This document shows, piece after piece, positions 1-7,796 of a stretch of 64,000 bases of DNA (position 1 is its first letter; each line of letters begins with the position of its first letter). A model generated the notes under the pieces. It did no database searches, was not told the DNA's origin, and worked only from the letters and a program-made list of their open reading frames with translations. A program made the translations under genes and the position numbers. The stretch is from Pseudomonadota bacterium (GTDB taxonomy: Bacteria > Desulfobacterota > Desulfovibrionia > Desulfovibrionales > Desulfovibrionaceae): NCBI GenBank assembly GCA_023403845.1, contig JAEYDL010000018.1, positions 255,549 to 319,548 of the forward strand, written 5' to 3'.

Positions 1-150
1 CAGGCCAGAGCCTGAACCCCCCGGCCCTTTCCCCAGCGCCGACTGCCCGAAAGAGGAACCGCCATCCGGGCCGGCGATGTGTGCGCGCAAGGCCGGCAGA
101 GATCCGCAATGCCGTACGCTCCGGCGGCCTGACGGAAGGAAGCGCCTCTC
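1..150. other. Window edge downstream of tyrA
   Basis: The 150 bases after the tyrA stop hold no complete gene. A minus-strand reading frame is open from an ATG at 64 to the window edge (about 21 codons), with no clear ribosome binding site. It could be the 5' end of the next gene of the aromatic operon (trpE follows tyrA in some relatives), but it is too short to identify. No terminator is visible here, so the operon probably continues. Confidence 0.4.
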
Positions 151-930
151 TCAGCGGGGTTCCGCCGGCGTCTGGGCTTCCATCCACCACCACTGGGCGC
201 GCTGCACCAGAATACTGATATCCCCGCCGGCAGCTACATTCAGAAAAGAACGGTATTTGCGCACGGCTTCCTGACTCAGGGGATTGGCTTCGAACAGCCA
301 CTCGAACAGCGCCCCGTCCTCCATAAGCATCTTCCGGGCCGAATCCATGCGCCGTCGGAAGGAAGGCGTCAAAAACGGCAGCAGCTCCTCATGTTCCGCC
401 AGAGTAGCGAAATAAGCCAGCGTGGAAATGAAATTAAGTCCCTGTATCGAAGCCGCCGCCGCATCGTGTTCCTGCGGCGTAGAACGGAAGCTCAAGCATC
501 CCATGTCCGAAAAAATGCCCTCCACAACAAGGCAGTCCTCTTCCCGCGCGTTCCGTCCGGGCGTAACGCATACCCGCAGGTCCGTATCCTGAGGACGCGG
601 GCCGAACAGCGGATGCGTGCCCACGACTGGTCCCGCATACGCAGCCTCCAGCTGCATCACAGGGCGAATCTTGACCGATGTTATGTCCGCAAGAATCTGT
701 CTTCCGTCCAGATGACGGCACAGGTTCGGCAGTACTTCGGCCAGCGCGCCGGCAGGAATGCACAACATGACGACATCCGCTCCCGGCAGGGACGCCGCAA
801 AGGCTTCATCGGTCAGAGGCAGATCAAGCCCGGTAACGTTGTGCCCGGCCTCGGTCCAGCGTCGGGCCAGCATGGCTCCCATACGTCCCCGACAACCGAT
901 CACCACAATATTTCGTGTCGTTCCATTCAT
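151..930 (-). CDS. tyrA: Prephenate dehydrogenase (TyrA family)
   Basis: This 259-aa protein would oxidise prephenate to 4-hydroxyphenylpyruvate with NAD(P)+ in cytoplasmic tyrosine synthesis. The N-terminus has a Rossmann nucleotide-binding loop (VIGCRGRMG), followed by a segment with THPLFGP, a signature of the family that includes the substrate-binding histidine. It is a stand-alone dehydrogenase without a chorismate mutase or ACT domain. I chose the ATG at 930 over one five codons upstream (945) because it overlaps the aroA stop as ATGA and has GGGAG nine bases upstream. It is translationally coupled to aroA and shares the attenuator upstream of aroA. Arogenate dehydrogenase activity cannot be excluded. 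Confidence 0.9.
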   Translation of the reverse strand: MNGTTRNIVVIGCRGRMGAMLARRWTEAGHNVTGLDLPLTDEAFAASLPGADVVMLCIPAGALAEVLPNLCRHLDGRQILADITSVKIRPVMQLEAAYAGPVVGTHPLFGPRPQDTDLRVCVTPGRNAREEDCLVVEGIFSDMGCLSFRSTPQEHDAAAASIQGLNFISTLAYFATLAEHEELLPFLTPSFRRRMDSARKMLMEDGALFEWLFEANPLSQEAVRKYRSFLNVAAGGDISILVQRAQWWWMEAQTPAEPR

Positions 931-2258
931 CGTATCTGCTCCCATACCGTCCAGAAATCGGGAAAGGACTTGCGCACGCAGGCCGGATCATCCAGAGCGA
1001 TGCGCCCGCCGCACATTTCCAGCAGGGCAAGGCTCATGGCAATACGGTGATCACCATGTGCGGAAAAGCGAATCGTTCCCAGAGCGGACAGCGCCGTCGA
1101 CAGCGCCGCGCCCTGACCTTCAATACTCAGGCCGTCGGCATGTTGAACCGTCCGAACGCCTGCTCTGGCCAGCTCCTCTGCAGGAGCCGCAATGCGGTCG
1201 CTCTCCTTGATGCGCAGATGTGCCACGTTGGTTACCGTGGTTTCCCCCTCGGCAAAGGCGGCAAGCACAGCTACGGTGGGAACCAGATCCGGGCAGCGAT
1301 TCATGTCCACCGTCACACCGTGCAGAACGGAGGGAAAAACGGTTACGGCGTTCTCTTCCGTTTCCACGCGGGCACCCATACTCCGCAAAATATCCAGCAT
1401 GGCCCTGTCTCCCTGAAGGGACCGGCAATTCAGCCCCTCCACCCGTACCGGTTCCGGACCTACGGCTCCGGAAGCCAGCAGATAGGAGGCACCCGACCAG
1501 TCGCCCTCCACAGCGTAACGTCCTGGCCGGTAAACCGCGGGCTGCATCAGAAAACGTACCAGACCGGGGCGAACTTCATTCAGAGAACGCCAGTCCGCAG
1601 CTTCCCATCCGGTCTCGGACGCAGTCCTGCACTCGACCGAAAAAGGAACGCCGAACAGTTCCAGAGCATCCAGCGTCAACCCCACATAAGGCCATGAAAC
1701 GACCTTGCTTCCACCCACCATGACCTCCAGCGGAGCATGCGCCAGAGGAGCGGCCAGCAGAATTCCCGAAAGATACTGACTGGATTCGTTCATGCCGATA
1801 ACGATATCCCCCCCGTTCAGTCCCGTGGTTTCCATGACCAGAGGAGGAAAGCCGGTCCTGTCTTCAAACCGGAATCTCGCACCGAGCCTCTCCAGCGCCG
1901 TCGTCAGCTCCCCAAGCGGGCGCTCATGCATCCGCGGCGCGCCGTGGATGCGAAATGAACCCGAACCGGCGGCAAGTATGGCCGTGAGCAGCCGGCAGGT
2001 CGTTCCCGACTCGTGCACGTCGCATGAAAGAGGCAGCACATCCCCGCCTTTTGGCTTTCCGGATACGCCCGTCACAGCGTATTCGCCGGCGGCGATCCGT
2101 TCTATACGCGCTCCCGCGCCGCGCAGAATCGCCATCGTGCGTTCCAGATCCCTGCTCTCCAGCACACGGCTGACTACGGATTCCCCACTGGCCAGAGCAG
2201 CTCCCATCATCATGCGGTGCGAAACAGATTTCGACGCCGGGGCCTGTACTTTTTTCAT
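927..2258 (-). CDS. aroA: 3-phosphoshikimate 1-carboxyvinyltransferase (EPSP synthase)
   Basis: AroA joins shikimate-3-phosphate and phosphoenolpyruvate to give EPSP, the step before chorismate synthase. The 443-aa product has the expected length. It starts with the substrate-binding signature ASKSVSHR (residues 8-15), has the ESGTTCRL loop of the family near residue 85, and ends with the RIKESDR and GDHRIAMS motifs of the C-terminal half. It is the first structural gene after the leader peptide and terminator at 2282-2445, and tyrA overlaps its end. Expression is therefore probably controlled by tyrosine/phenylalanine supply through attenuation; this regulatory statement is inferred from the leader. 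Confidence 0.95.
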   Translation of the reverse strand: MKKVQAPASKSVSHRMMMGAALASGESVVSRVLESRDLERTMAILRGAGARIERIAAGEYAVTGVSGKPKGGDVLPLSCDVHESGTTCRLLTAILAAGSGSFRIHGAPRMHERPLGELTTALERLGARFRFEDRTGFPPLVMETTGLNGGDIVIGMNESSQYLSGILLAAPLAHAPLEVMVGGSKVVSWPYVGLTLDALELFGVPFSVECRTASETGWEAADWRSLNEVRPGLVRFLMQPAVYRPGRYAVEGDWSGASYLLASGAVGPEPVRVEGLNCRSLQGDRAMLDILRSMGARVETEENAVTVFPSVLHGVTVDMNRCPDLVPTVAVLAAFAEGETTVTNVAHLRIKESDRIAAPAEELARAGVRTVQHADGLSIEGQGAALSTALSALGTIRFSAHGDHRIAMSLALLEMCGGRIALDDPACVRKSFPDFWTVWEQIR

Positions 2259-2281
2259 GCTGTGTCCTCGCTGAAAGAAAA

Positions 2282-2315
2282 CAAAAAAGGTCGCGAACCT
2301 GGTGTTCGCGACCTT
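2282..2315 (-). terminator. Attenuator terminator in front of aroA
   Basis: A perfect 12-bp stem (AAGGTCGCGAAC pairing with GTTCGCGACCTT, 2304-2315 with 2287-2298) with a 5-base loop is followed on the minus strand by six T. It sits after the leader ORF stop (2341) and only 24 bases before the aroA start region, so it can only act on transcripts entering aroA. This is the 3:4 hairpin expected of an amino-acid attenuator. I could not identify the competing antiterminator pairing with certainty; a 1:2-type hairpin around 2334-2366 is possible. Confidence 0.85.
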
Positions 2316-2340
2316 CCATAACGCTTGGAGACGACTGCCG

Positions 2341-2445
2341 TCAGACCCGCGCGCCTACGCCGCAGAGCTTCCTAAAGTAATAATAGCAGAATCCGGCGGG
2401 TCGGCCGGTTTCCGGGCAGAAAGAGCTGGCAACGAAATGACGCAT
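2341..2445 (-). CDS. Leader peptide of the aroA-tyrA attenuator (Tyr-Tyr-Tyr-Phe)
   Basis: A 34-codon ORF reads MRHFVASSFC, PETGRPAGFC, YYYFRKLCGV, GARV and stops with TGA. Three consecutive Tyr codons (TAT TAT TAC, 2377-2385) followed by a Phe codon, plus three other Phe codons, are what a ribosome-stalling control peptide for tyrosine/phenylalanine should contain. An AAGGA sequence lies about ten bases before the ATG. The ORF starts about 15-20 bases after the predicted transcription start and ends 26 bases before the terminator stem. It is read directly from the bases; the regulatory role is inference from position and codon content. Confidence 0.82.
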   Translation of the reverse strand: MRHFVASSFCPETGRPAGFCYYYFRKLCGVGARV

Positions 2446-2467
2446 CTGACGTATATCCTTTTCTGCG

Positions 2468-2497
2468 TGTCTAGCCCCGGCGCCGTAATCTTGTCAA
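2468..2497 (-). promoter_or_regulatory. Promoter of the attenuated aroA-tyrA operon
   Basis: On the minus strand a perfect -35 box TTGACA (2492-2497) is separated by 18 bases from TAGACA (2468-2473), a fair -10 box. It lies after the dapL terminator and before the leader ORF, which makes aroA-tyrA an independent transcription unit. Confidence 0.65.
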
Positions 2498-2510
2498 GGG
2501 CGTTTTCTCT

Positions 2511-2551
2511 TCAGAAAACGCTTCGAAGCGCGCGGGTTGCGCTTCGAAGCG
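2511..2551 (-). terminator. Terminator of the dapF-dapL unit
   Basis: The 12-mer CGCTTCGAAGCG occurs at 2519-2530 and 2540-2551; because it is self-complementary the two copies form a 12-bp stem with a 9-base loop. On the minus strand the stem is followed by TTTTCT. It lies 45 bases after the dapL stop and directly before the aroA promoter. Confidence 0.65.
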
Positions 2552-2595
2552 GAGGAAAACCGGATGTGGAGAGAGTACGTCCGGCATCCAACGGT

Positions 2596-3846
2596 TCATT
2601 GAACCCATCCCGACCAATGGCCCGCGTCGCGGATACGCTGTACGGCGGCCAGCGTATTGTCGCGCGAAGCGAAGGCGGTCAGACGAAAATAACCTTCTCC
2701 GCTGGGGCCGAACCCTACTCCCGGCGTCCCTACGATGTGCAGGCGTCGCAACAGCAGATCAAAAAAGGACCACGAGTCCATGTCTCCCGGCGTCTTCAGC
2801 CAGATATACGGTGAATTCACTCCGCCATGACAGGTCAGTCCGGCCTCGGAAAGCCCCTGCCGGATAATGGCCGCATTCTCCAGATAGCGGGAGATGGACT
2901 CTCTAATCTCCCGCTTCCCTTCCGGAGAATACGTCGCCTCGGCTGCACGCTGCACGATATAGGGACAGCCGTTGTATTTGGTCGTCTGGCGACGGTTCCA
3001 GAGCGAATTCAGAGAGTTGAGCCTTCCTCCGGCAGTTCTTGCATGAACGCTTCCGGGCACCACGACATATGCGCAGCGCAACCCCGTGAAACCCGCCGTC
3101 TTGGAATAACTGCGGAACTCCACGGCCACATCCTTCGCCCCTTCCAGCTCGTAGATGCTGTGCGGGATGTCGGGTTCCGTGATGAACGCTTCATAGGCGG
3201 CATCAAAAAAGATCAGACTCTCGTTGGCACGGGCATAATCGACCCACCGCTGAAGCTGAGGCCGTGTCAATACGGTTCCTGTAGGATTATTCGGAAAGCA
3301 CAGATAGATAATATCCGGACGCCGTTCCGGAAGAGCGGGCTGGAAGTTGTTTTCGGCCGTACATGGAAGATAGATCAGGTTGGACCACATGCCGTTTTCC
3401 CGCAACACTCCGGCGCGACCGGCCATGACGTTGGAATCCACATATACGGGGTATACTGGATCGGTCACGGCAACGGCGCAATCCGGCGCAAGCAGTTCCT
3501 GAAAATTGGCCACGTCGCACTTGGACCCATCGCTGATGAAGATCTCATCTTCATCAAGTTGTATGCCCAGCGGTTCAAAATCGTTGGCGATGACGGCATC
3601 AACAAGAAACGAATAGCCCCGTTCGGGGCCGTAGCCACGAAAGCCCGCACCGTCAGCCTGCTCGTCTACGGCCTTGTGCAGCGCGGCGATGACCGTCGGA
3701 GGCAAGGGGCGGGTTACATCTCCTATCCCCAGCCGGATAATGTCGGCGTCGGGATTGGCCTCCCGGAACGCGCCGACGCGATGCGCGATTTCCGCAAACA
3801 GATAGCTGCCGGGCAGCTTCAGATAATCCTCATTGATATGCGCCAT
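2596..3846 (-). CDS. dapL: LL-diaminopimelate aminotransferase
   Basis: DapL converts tetrahydrodipicolinate directly to LL-diaminopimelate with glutamate as amino donor, a one-step replacement for the succinylase route DapD/C/E. The 416-aa product is a class I/II PLP aminotransferase: PNNPTG at residues 185-190 and SYSKTAGF with the PLP-binding lysine at about 249. The N-terminal stretch (LPGSYLFAEI, then IRLGIGDVTRPLPP) is typical of DapL rather than aspartate aminotransferase. It follows dapF with a 114-base gap, and the two enzymes act consecutively toward meso-diaminopimelate for lysine and peptidoglycan. DapL occurs in plants, Chlamydiae and several Desulfovibrio-type bacteria, which agrees with the organism call. 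Confidence 0.95.
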   Translation of the reverse strand: MAHINEDYLKLPGSYLFAEIAHRVGAFREANPDADIIRLGIGDVTRPLPPTVIAALHKAVDEQADGAGFRGYGPERGYSFLVDAVIANDFEPLGIQLDEDEIFISDGSKCDVANFQELLAPDCAVAVTDPVYPVYVDSNVMAGRAGVLRENGMWSNLIYLPCTAENNFQPALPERRPDIIYLCFPNNPTGTVLTRPQLQRWVDYARANESLIFFDAAYEAFITEPDIPHSIYELEGAKDVAVEFRSYSKTAGFTGLRCAYVVVPGSVHARTAGGRLNSLNSLWNRRQTTKYNGCPYIVQRAAEATYSPEGKREIRESISRYLENAAIIRQGLSEAGLTCHGGVNSPYIWLKTPGDMDSWSFFDLLLRRLHIVGTPGVGFGPSGEGYFRLTAFASRDNTLAAVQRIRDAGHWSGWVQ

Positions 3847-3960
3847 GATACACTCCGAAAACTTGAGGCCCGCGGGCAGGCACGACGGTGAAAGGACGAG
3901 GGCGGCATGCGCTCACCAAGCTGGAAAGCTGCCGGTTCATGCGCCGAATCTTCATACGGA

Positions 3961-4803
3961 TCATTCAGGATAATCTCCCGTGAATACGACGACGGCCCCG
4001 CCCGTCATAAAGATATGATTCGTCGCCTCGTCCCATTCAATATCCAGATCACCTCCGAGCAGGCGCACACGAACGTTCCGGCCCGTGCGTCCCGTCAGAA
4101 CGGCGGCCGCCACAGTCGCGCAGGCCCCGGTTCCGCAGGCGAGTGTTTCTCCGGCGCCGCGCTCCCAGACCCGCATCTTGAGAGTATCCCGATCAACGAC
4201 CTCAACGAATTCGGTGTTGGTCCTCCGGGGGAACAGGGCGTGATGCTCGAAATGAGGGCCAAGGTCAGGCAGGTCCAGCCTGTCGATATCCCGGGTGAAA
4301 ACCACGGCATGCGGATTGCCCATGGATACGGCGGTGACGTTCCAGATACGCCCGTGCACGCGCAGGGGACGATCGACGAAACGTTCCCCGGAATCGCTGA
4401 CCGGAATCTCGGCGGGCTTCAGATGCGGTTCTCCCATATCCACGGTCACTGCTTCGACCTTGCCCTGAACCACGTGCAGCTTCAGAACGCGAATACCTGC
4501 GAGAGTTTCAATACGGACCTCCTCCTTGTCCGTATGACCGTTGTCGTACACGTACTTGCCCACGCAACGGATGCCGTTGCCGCACATTTCAGATTCGCTG
4601 CCGTCCGCATTGAACATGCGCATACGAAAATCCGCGACTGCGTGGTCGGAAGGCGGGCAGATAAGAATCAATCCATCGCTTCCTACGCCGAAATGCCGAT
4701 CACTGATGCGGACAGCCAGTTCTTCAGGATGGGAAATGGGATGCCGCAGGGCGCTCATATAAACATAGTCATTGCCCGCAGCCTGCATCTTGGTAAATCT
4801 CAT
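3961..4803 (-). CDS. dapF: Diaminopimelate epimerase
   Basis: DapF interconverts LL- and meso-diaminopimelate without a cofactor, using a cysteine pair as acid and base. Both are present: Cys74 in EMCGNGIRC and Cys223 in ACGTGAC. The 280-aa length is normal. The frame is open further upstream, but the conserved N-terminus MRFTKMQAAGNDY and a ribosome binding site AAGGAG nine bases before the ATG at 4803 fix the start. dapL follows on the same strand, so the unit completes the aminotransferase variant of the diaminopimelate pathway. Confidence 0.95.
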   Translation of the reverse strand: MRFTKMQAAGNDYVYMSALRHPISHPEELAVRISDRHFGVGSDGLILICPPSDHAVADFRMRMFNADGSESEMCGNGIRCVGKYVYDNGHTDKEEVRIETLAGIRVLKLHVVQGKVEAVTVDMGEPHLKPAEIPVSDSGERFVDRPLRVHGRIWNVTAVSMGNPHAVVFTRDIDRLDLPDLGPHFEHHALFPRRTNTEFVEVVDRDTLKMRVWERGAGETLACGTGACATVAAAVLTGRTGRNVRVRLLGGDLDIEWDEATNHIFMTGGAVVVFTGDYPE

Positions 4804-4981
4804 GGCGTCTCTCTCCTTATTTTCCGCAGAGTCTCTCCATGCGAAAAATTGATGCCATCGTCTGTTTGCCCTGCGAGGGCTGTTACGCGCTGCTTTCCGG
4901 AATTGCTGTGAGAATGGACGGAACGCCGTCGTTCCAGATGAAGTCCCCCCGGGGCCTCCACCGAAACGGGCGTCCCGGGAA

Positions 4982-7171
4982 TCAATGCATCCACAACAGC
5001 TCGGCATAGGACGGCAGCGACCATTCATGTCCGCTGCACAGCCCCTCCAGCGCATCGGCGTGTTCGCGGCAACGCTGCATGGCGGGCAGCAGCACATCCC
5101 GAGCGAAGGCCGCATGCGCAAGAGCCTCTCCGCCATGTTTCTGCGTATAGGCGGCCTCCAATTCGTCGAGGGCTCCGATCAGGGCCTTCACCTCATTATT
5201 CACCCGGCAGTAATAACGCTTCTCCACTTCGGCATCGCCGACAATGGATGCGGCGGAAGCCACGGACGCGGCCAGCTTCGACTGCCAGGCCAGCGCCGCA
5301 GGCAGGATGCGGGTCCGTCCGAGATCCAGCGTCATGTGCGCTTCAATGGTGATGGTGTTGGTATAGTTTTCCAGCAGAATTTCCTGACGGGAAAGCATTT
5401 CACGTTCGCTCAGTATGCCCTCGCGGGAGAATACCTCCATGACTTCCCTGTCCGTGTAGTGGGCAAGAGCGGAAACCGTGTCCTTCAAATCGGGCAGGCC
5501 GCGCCGTTCAGCCTCCAGCGGCCATTCGGCGCTGTAATTGTTCCCATCAAAGACGACGGGCATATGTTCGCGGAACAGTCTGGCCAGCAGAGTCTGGATG
5601 GCCGCATTCAAGGGCGTGCCCTTCGCCACTTCCCCCTCCAGCTCGGTGGCGATGTCGTCAAGGGCGCAAGCCATGGCCGCGTTCAGAGAAATATTGGCGG
5701 TCGCGATATTTTGCGAAGACCCGAGAGCCCTGAACTCGAACTTGTTTCCCGTGAAGGCGAAGGGACTGGTCCGGTTGCGGTCGGAAAGGTCGCGGGGCAT
5801 GGTGGGCAGCACGGAAACGCCTATTTCGATGGGAGTGCTGGTGCCGGTATCTGGACCGCCGCCGCAGGCGATGGACCGGATGACGCCGGAGAGGCTTTCA
5901 CCGAGATATACGGAAAGAATGGCCGGCGGCGCTTCATTGGCTCCCAGACGATGATCGTTGCTGGCACCGATGATTCCGAGCCGCAAGTTGATGGCATGCC
6001 GATGAACCGCACGCAGCACACCGGCCAGAAAAATCAGAAACTGCGTGTTCTCGCGCGGAGTCTTGCCGGGATTGAGAAGATTGTTGCCGTCGGAATCGCA
6101 CAGGGACCAGTTGTTGTGCTTGCCGGAACCGTTTACTCCCGCGAAGGGCTTTTCGTGCAGCAGGCAGGCGAAACCATGCCGTCTGGCTGTCCGACGCATC
6201 ACCTCCATGGTCAGCATGTTGTGGTCCGTAGCGATGTTGACGTCCTCGTAGACGGGCGCGATCTCGAACTGACCGGGGGCCACTTCGTTATGCCGGGTAT
6301 GAGCCGGAATGCCGAGAGCAAACAAACGCTGTTCCACATCCTGCATGAAGGCGAGCACACGGGAAGGGATACTCCCGAAGTAATGATCCTCCATCTCCTG
6401 CCCCTTGGCGGGGCGTGCTCCGTACAGGGTGCGACCGCAGAGCATGAGATCGGGACGCTGGACATAGAGACGGCGATCAACAAGAAAATATTCCTGCTCA
6501 CAGCCTACCATGGCCTGAACGCTGTCGGCCGACGTGTTGCCGAGCAGCCTGAGGATGCGCAAGGCCTGCCGCGACACGGCGTCCACGGAACGCATCAGAG
6601 GAGTCTTCCTGTCCAGCGCCTCGCCGGTATAGGAATAAAATACAGTGGGAATATACAACGTCTTGCGTCCATCATCGTCGCCCAGCACGAACGCGGGAGA
6701 TGTGGGATCCCATGCCGTATAGCCGCGAGCCTCGAAAGTGGCCCGGATACCGCCGGAGGGGAAGGACGAGGCGTCAGGTTCTCCCTGAATGAGCATCTTG
6801 CCGGAGAATTCGCCAAAGACCTGCCCATCCGCTGTGGGAGCCAGAAAAGCGTCGTGCTTTTCCGCAGTCAGGCCGGTCATGGGCTGGAACCAGTGGGTAT
6901 AGTAGGCGGCGCCCTTTTCGATGGCCCAGTCCTTCATGGCTCCGGCAATCACGTCGGCATCGGAAATGTCGAGCGGAACACGATGAGTCATGGTCTTCTG
7001 GAGACGCTCAAAGACATCGCGCGGAAGACGCTGACGCATGACCCGGGCATTGAAGACATCCTGCCCGTAGGAACTGGCGAGACTGTACTTTTCCGGAGCG
7101 CTTGGGACCGGGTTTACCGGCTGGACGACCGAGATATCGGTAAGCGCGGTTTCACGGACTGTCGAACTCAT
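4982..7171 (-). CDS. glnN: Glutamine synthetase type III
   Basis: The enzyme makes glutamine from glutamate, ATP and ammonium in the cytoplasm. The predicted 729 residues match the long type III (GlnN) subunits, not the roughly 470-aa GlnA. Supporting stretches are the GSIII-type N-terminus (VFNARVMRQRLPRDVFERL), the catalytic-core sequence VNGSGKHNNWSL and NRTSPFAFTGNKFEFRALGS. The start at 7171 is preceded by AAGGAGA at 8 bases; an in-frame ATG 17 codons upstream lacks this. The 5' region (7172-7748) is long and AT-rich with repeated dyads, suggesting its own regulation. No PII or amt gene is next to it. Confidence 0.95.
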   Translation of the reverse strand: MSSTVRETALTDISVVQPVNPVPSAPEKYSLASSYGQDVFNARVMRQRLPRDVFERLQKTMTHRVPLDISDADVIAGAMKDWAIEKGAAYYTHWFQPMTGLTAEKHDAFLAPTADGQVFGEFSGKMLIQGEPDASSFPSGGIRATFEARGYTAWDPTSPAFVLGDDDGRKTLYIPTVFYSYTGEALDRKTPLMRSVDAVSRQALRILRLLGNTSADSVQAMVGCEQEYFLVDRRLYVQRPDLMLCGRTLYGARPAKGQEMEDHYFGSIPSRVLAFMQDVEQRLFALGIPAHTRHNEVAPGQFEIAPVYEDVNIATDHNMLTMEVMRRTARRHGFACLLHEKPFAGVNGSGKHNNWSLCDSDGNNLLNPGKTPRENTQFLIFLAGVLRAVHRHAINLRLGIIGASNDHRLGANEAPPAILSVYLGESLSGVIRSIACGGGPDTGTSTPIEIGVSVLPTMPRDLSDRNRTSPFAFTGNKFEFRALGSSQNIATANISLNAAMACALDDIATELEGEVAKGTPLNAAIQTLLARLFREHMPVVFDGNNYSAEWPLEAERRGLPDLKDTVSALAHYTDREVMEVFSREGILSEREMLSRQEILLENYTNTITIEAHMTLDLGRTRILPAALAWQSKLAASVASAASIVGDAEVEKRYYCRVNNEVKALIGALDELEAAYTQKHGGEALAHAAFARDVLLPAMQRCREHADALEGLCSGHEWSLPSYAELLWMH

Positions 7172-7748
7172 GGGATTCTCTCCTTGAATTGAATGCACAA
7201 TCCATTGCAAAAGAGAGACCAAACGGGCACGCAGTGGTACAAGAAGGAAAAAGTACTTATATTATGAAATATTACACTAATTTTACAGGATTTATCCTCT
7301 GAGAGAGAAAGACGGTCCCCAAAACCGGAGTCATATTTCCTACATTATGGTAGAATTTTATAACCTGCTGAAGAGTATCTTTTATTCGTGAAAAAATTTT
7401 CGCCGGTCTTTCGGAAACGGATCTATTCAGTAGTTAATATATTGAAGTAATATATTTTTTTGATTTTCTACATTCCAGTATCATCTCGCACAAATTCTAC
7501 AAAACAGTAGAAAACCATGCCGTGCACAGCCTCGCGTCAGCGTGGGAACGGTCACGCGACTCACTGCCGGCCCGCGCATACAAGAACGTTCCTCCCCGCT
7601 GCAAGCCGGATGCCGGGAAGGAACTGTCCCGATATGAAAAAAGTTCAAGGTATGGAGACGGTTGCACCGGGACACTCGATATTCCAGTCAGAAAAACGGC
7701 GCGCAGAAAATGTTTTCAAACGACCGCCGGTCCTGAGCGGCACACATG
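7172..7748. promoter_or_regulatory. Long AT-rich region upstream of glnN with three dyads
   Basis: No gene is visible in these roughly 580 bases. The half near glnN (7240-7510) is much richer in A+T than the surroundings. It holds three copies of a dyad CTAC-N6-GTA(G/T): 7340-7353, 7468-7481 and 7497-7510; two are perfect inverted repeats and the third (7468) has one changed base. They look like operator sites for a dimeric regulator of glnN. I could not match them to a known motif, and no sigma-54 signature was recognised. Confidence 0.45.
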
Positions 7749-7773
7749 AAAAAGCCCCCGTGGAAACGGGGGC
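7749..7773 (-). terminator. Terminator of rny
   Basis: An 8-bp stem GCCCCCGT/ACGGGGGC (7754-7761 with 7766-7773) with loop GGAA is followed on the minus strand by five T. It starts 24 bases after the rny stop codon. Confidence 0.85.
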
Positions 7774-7796
7774 CATGAAGATTCGCCGAAACGGCT

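Noticed and set aside
4985..7192. 735-codon plus-strand frame
   Set aside because: It is a mirror of glnN on the other strand with no recognisable domain.
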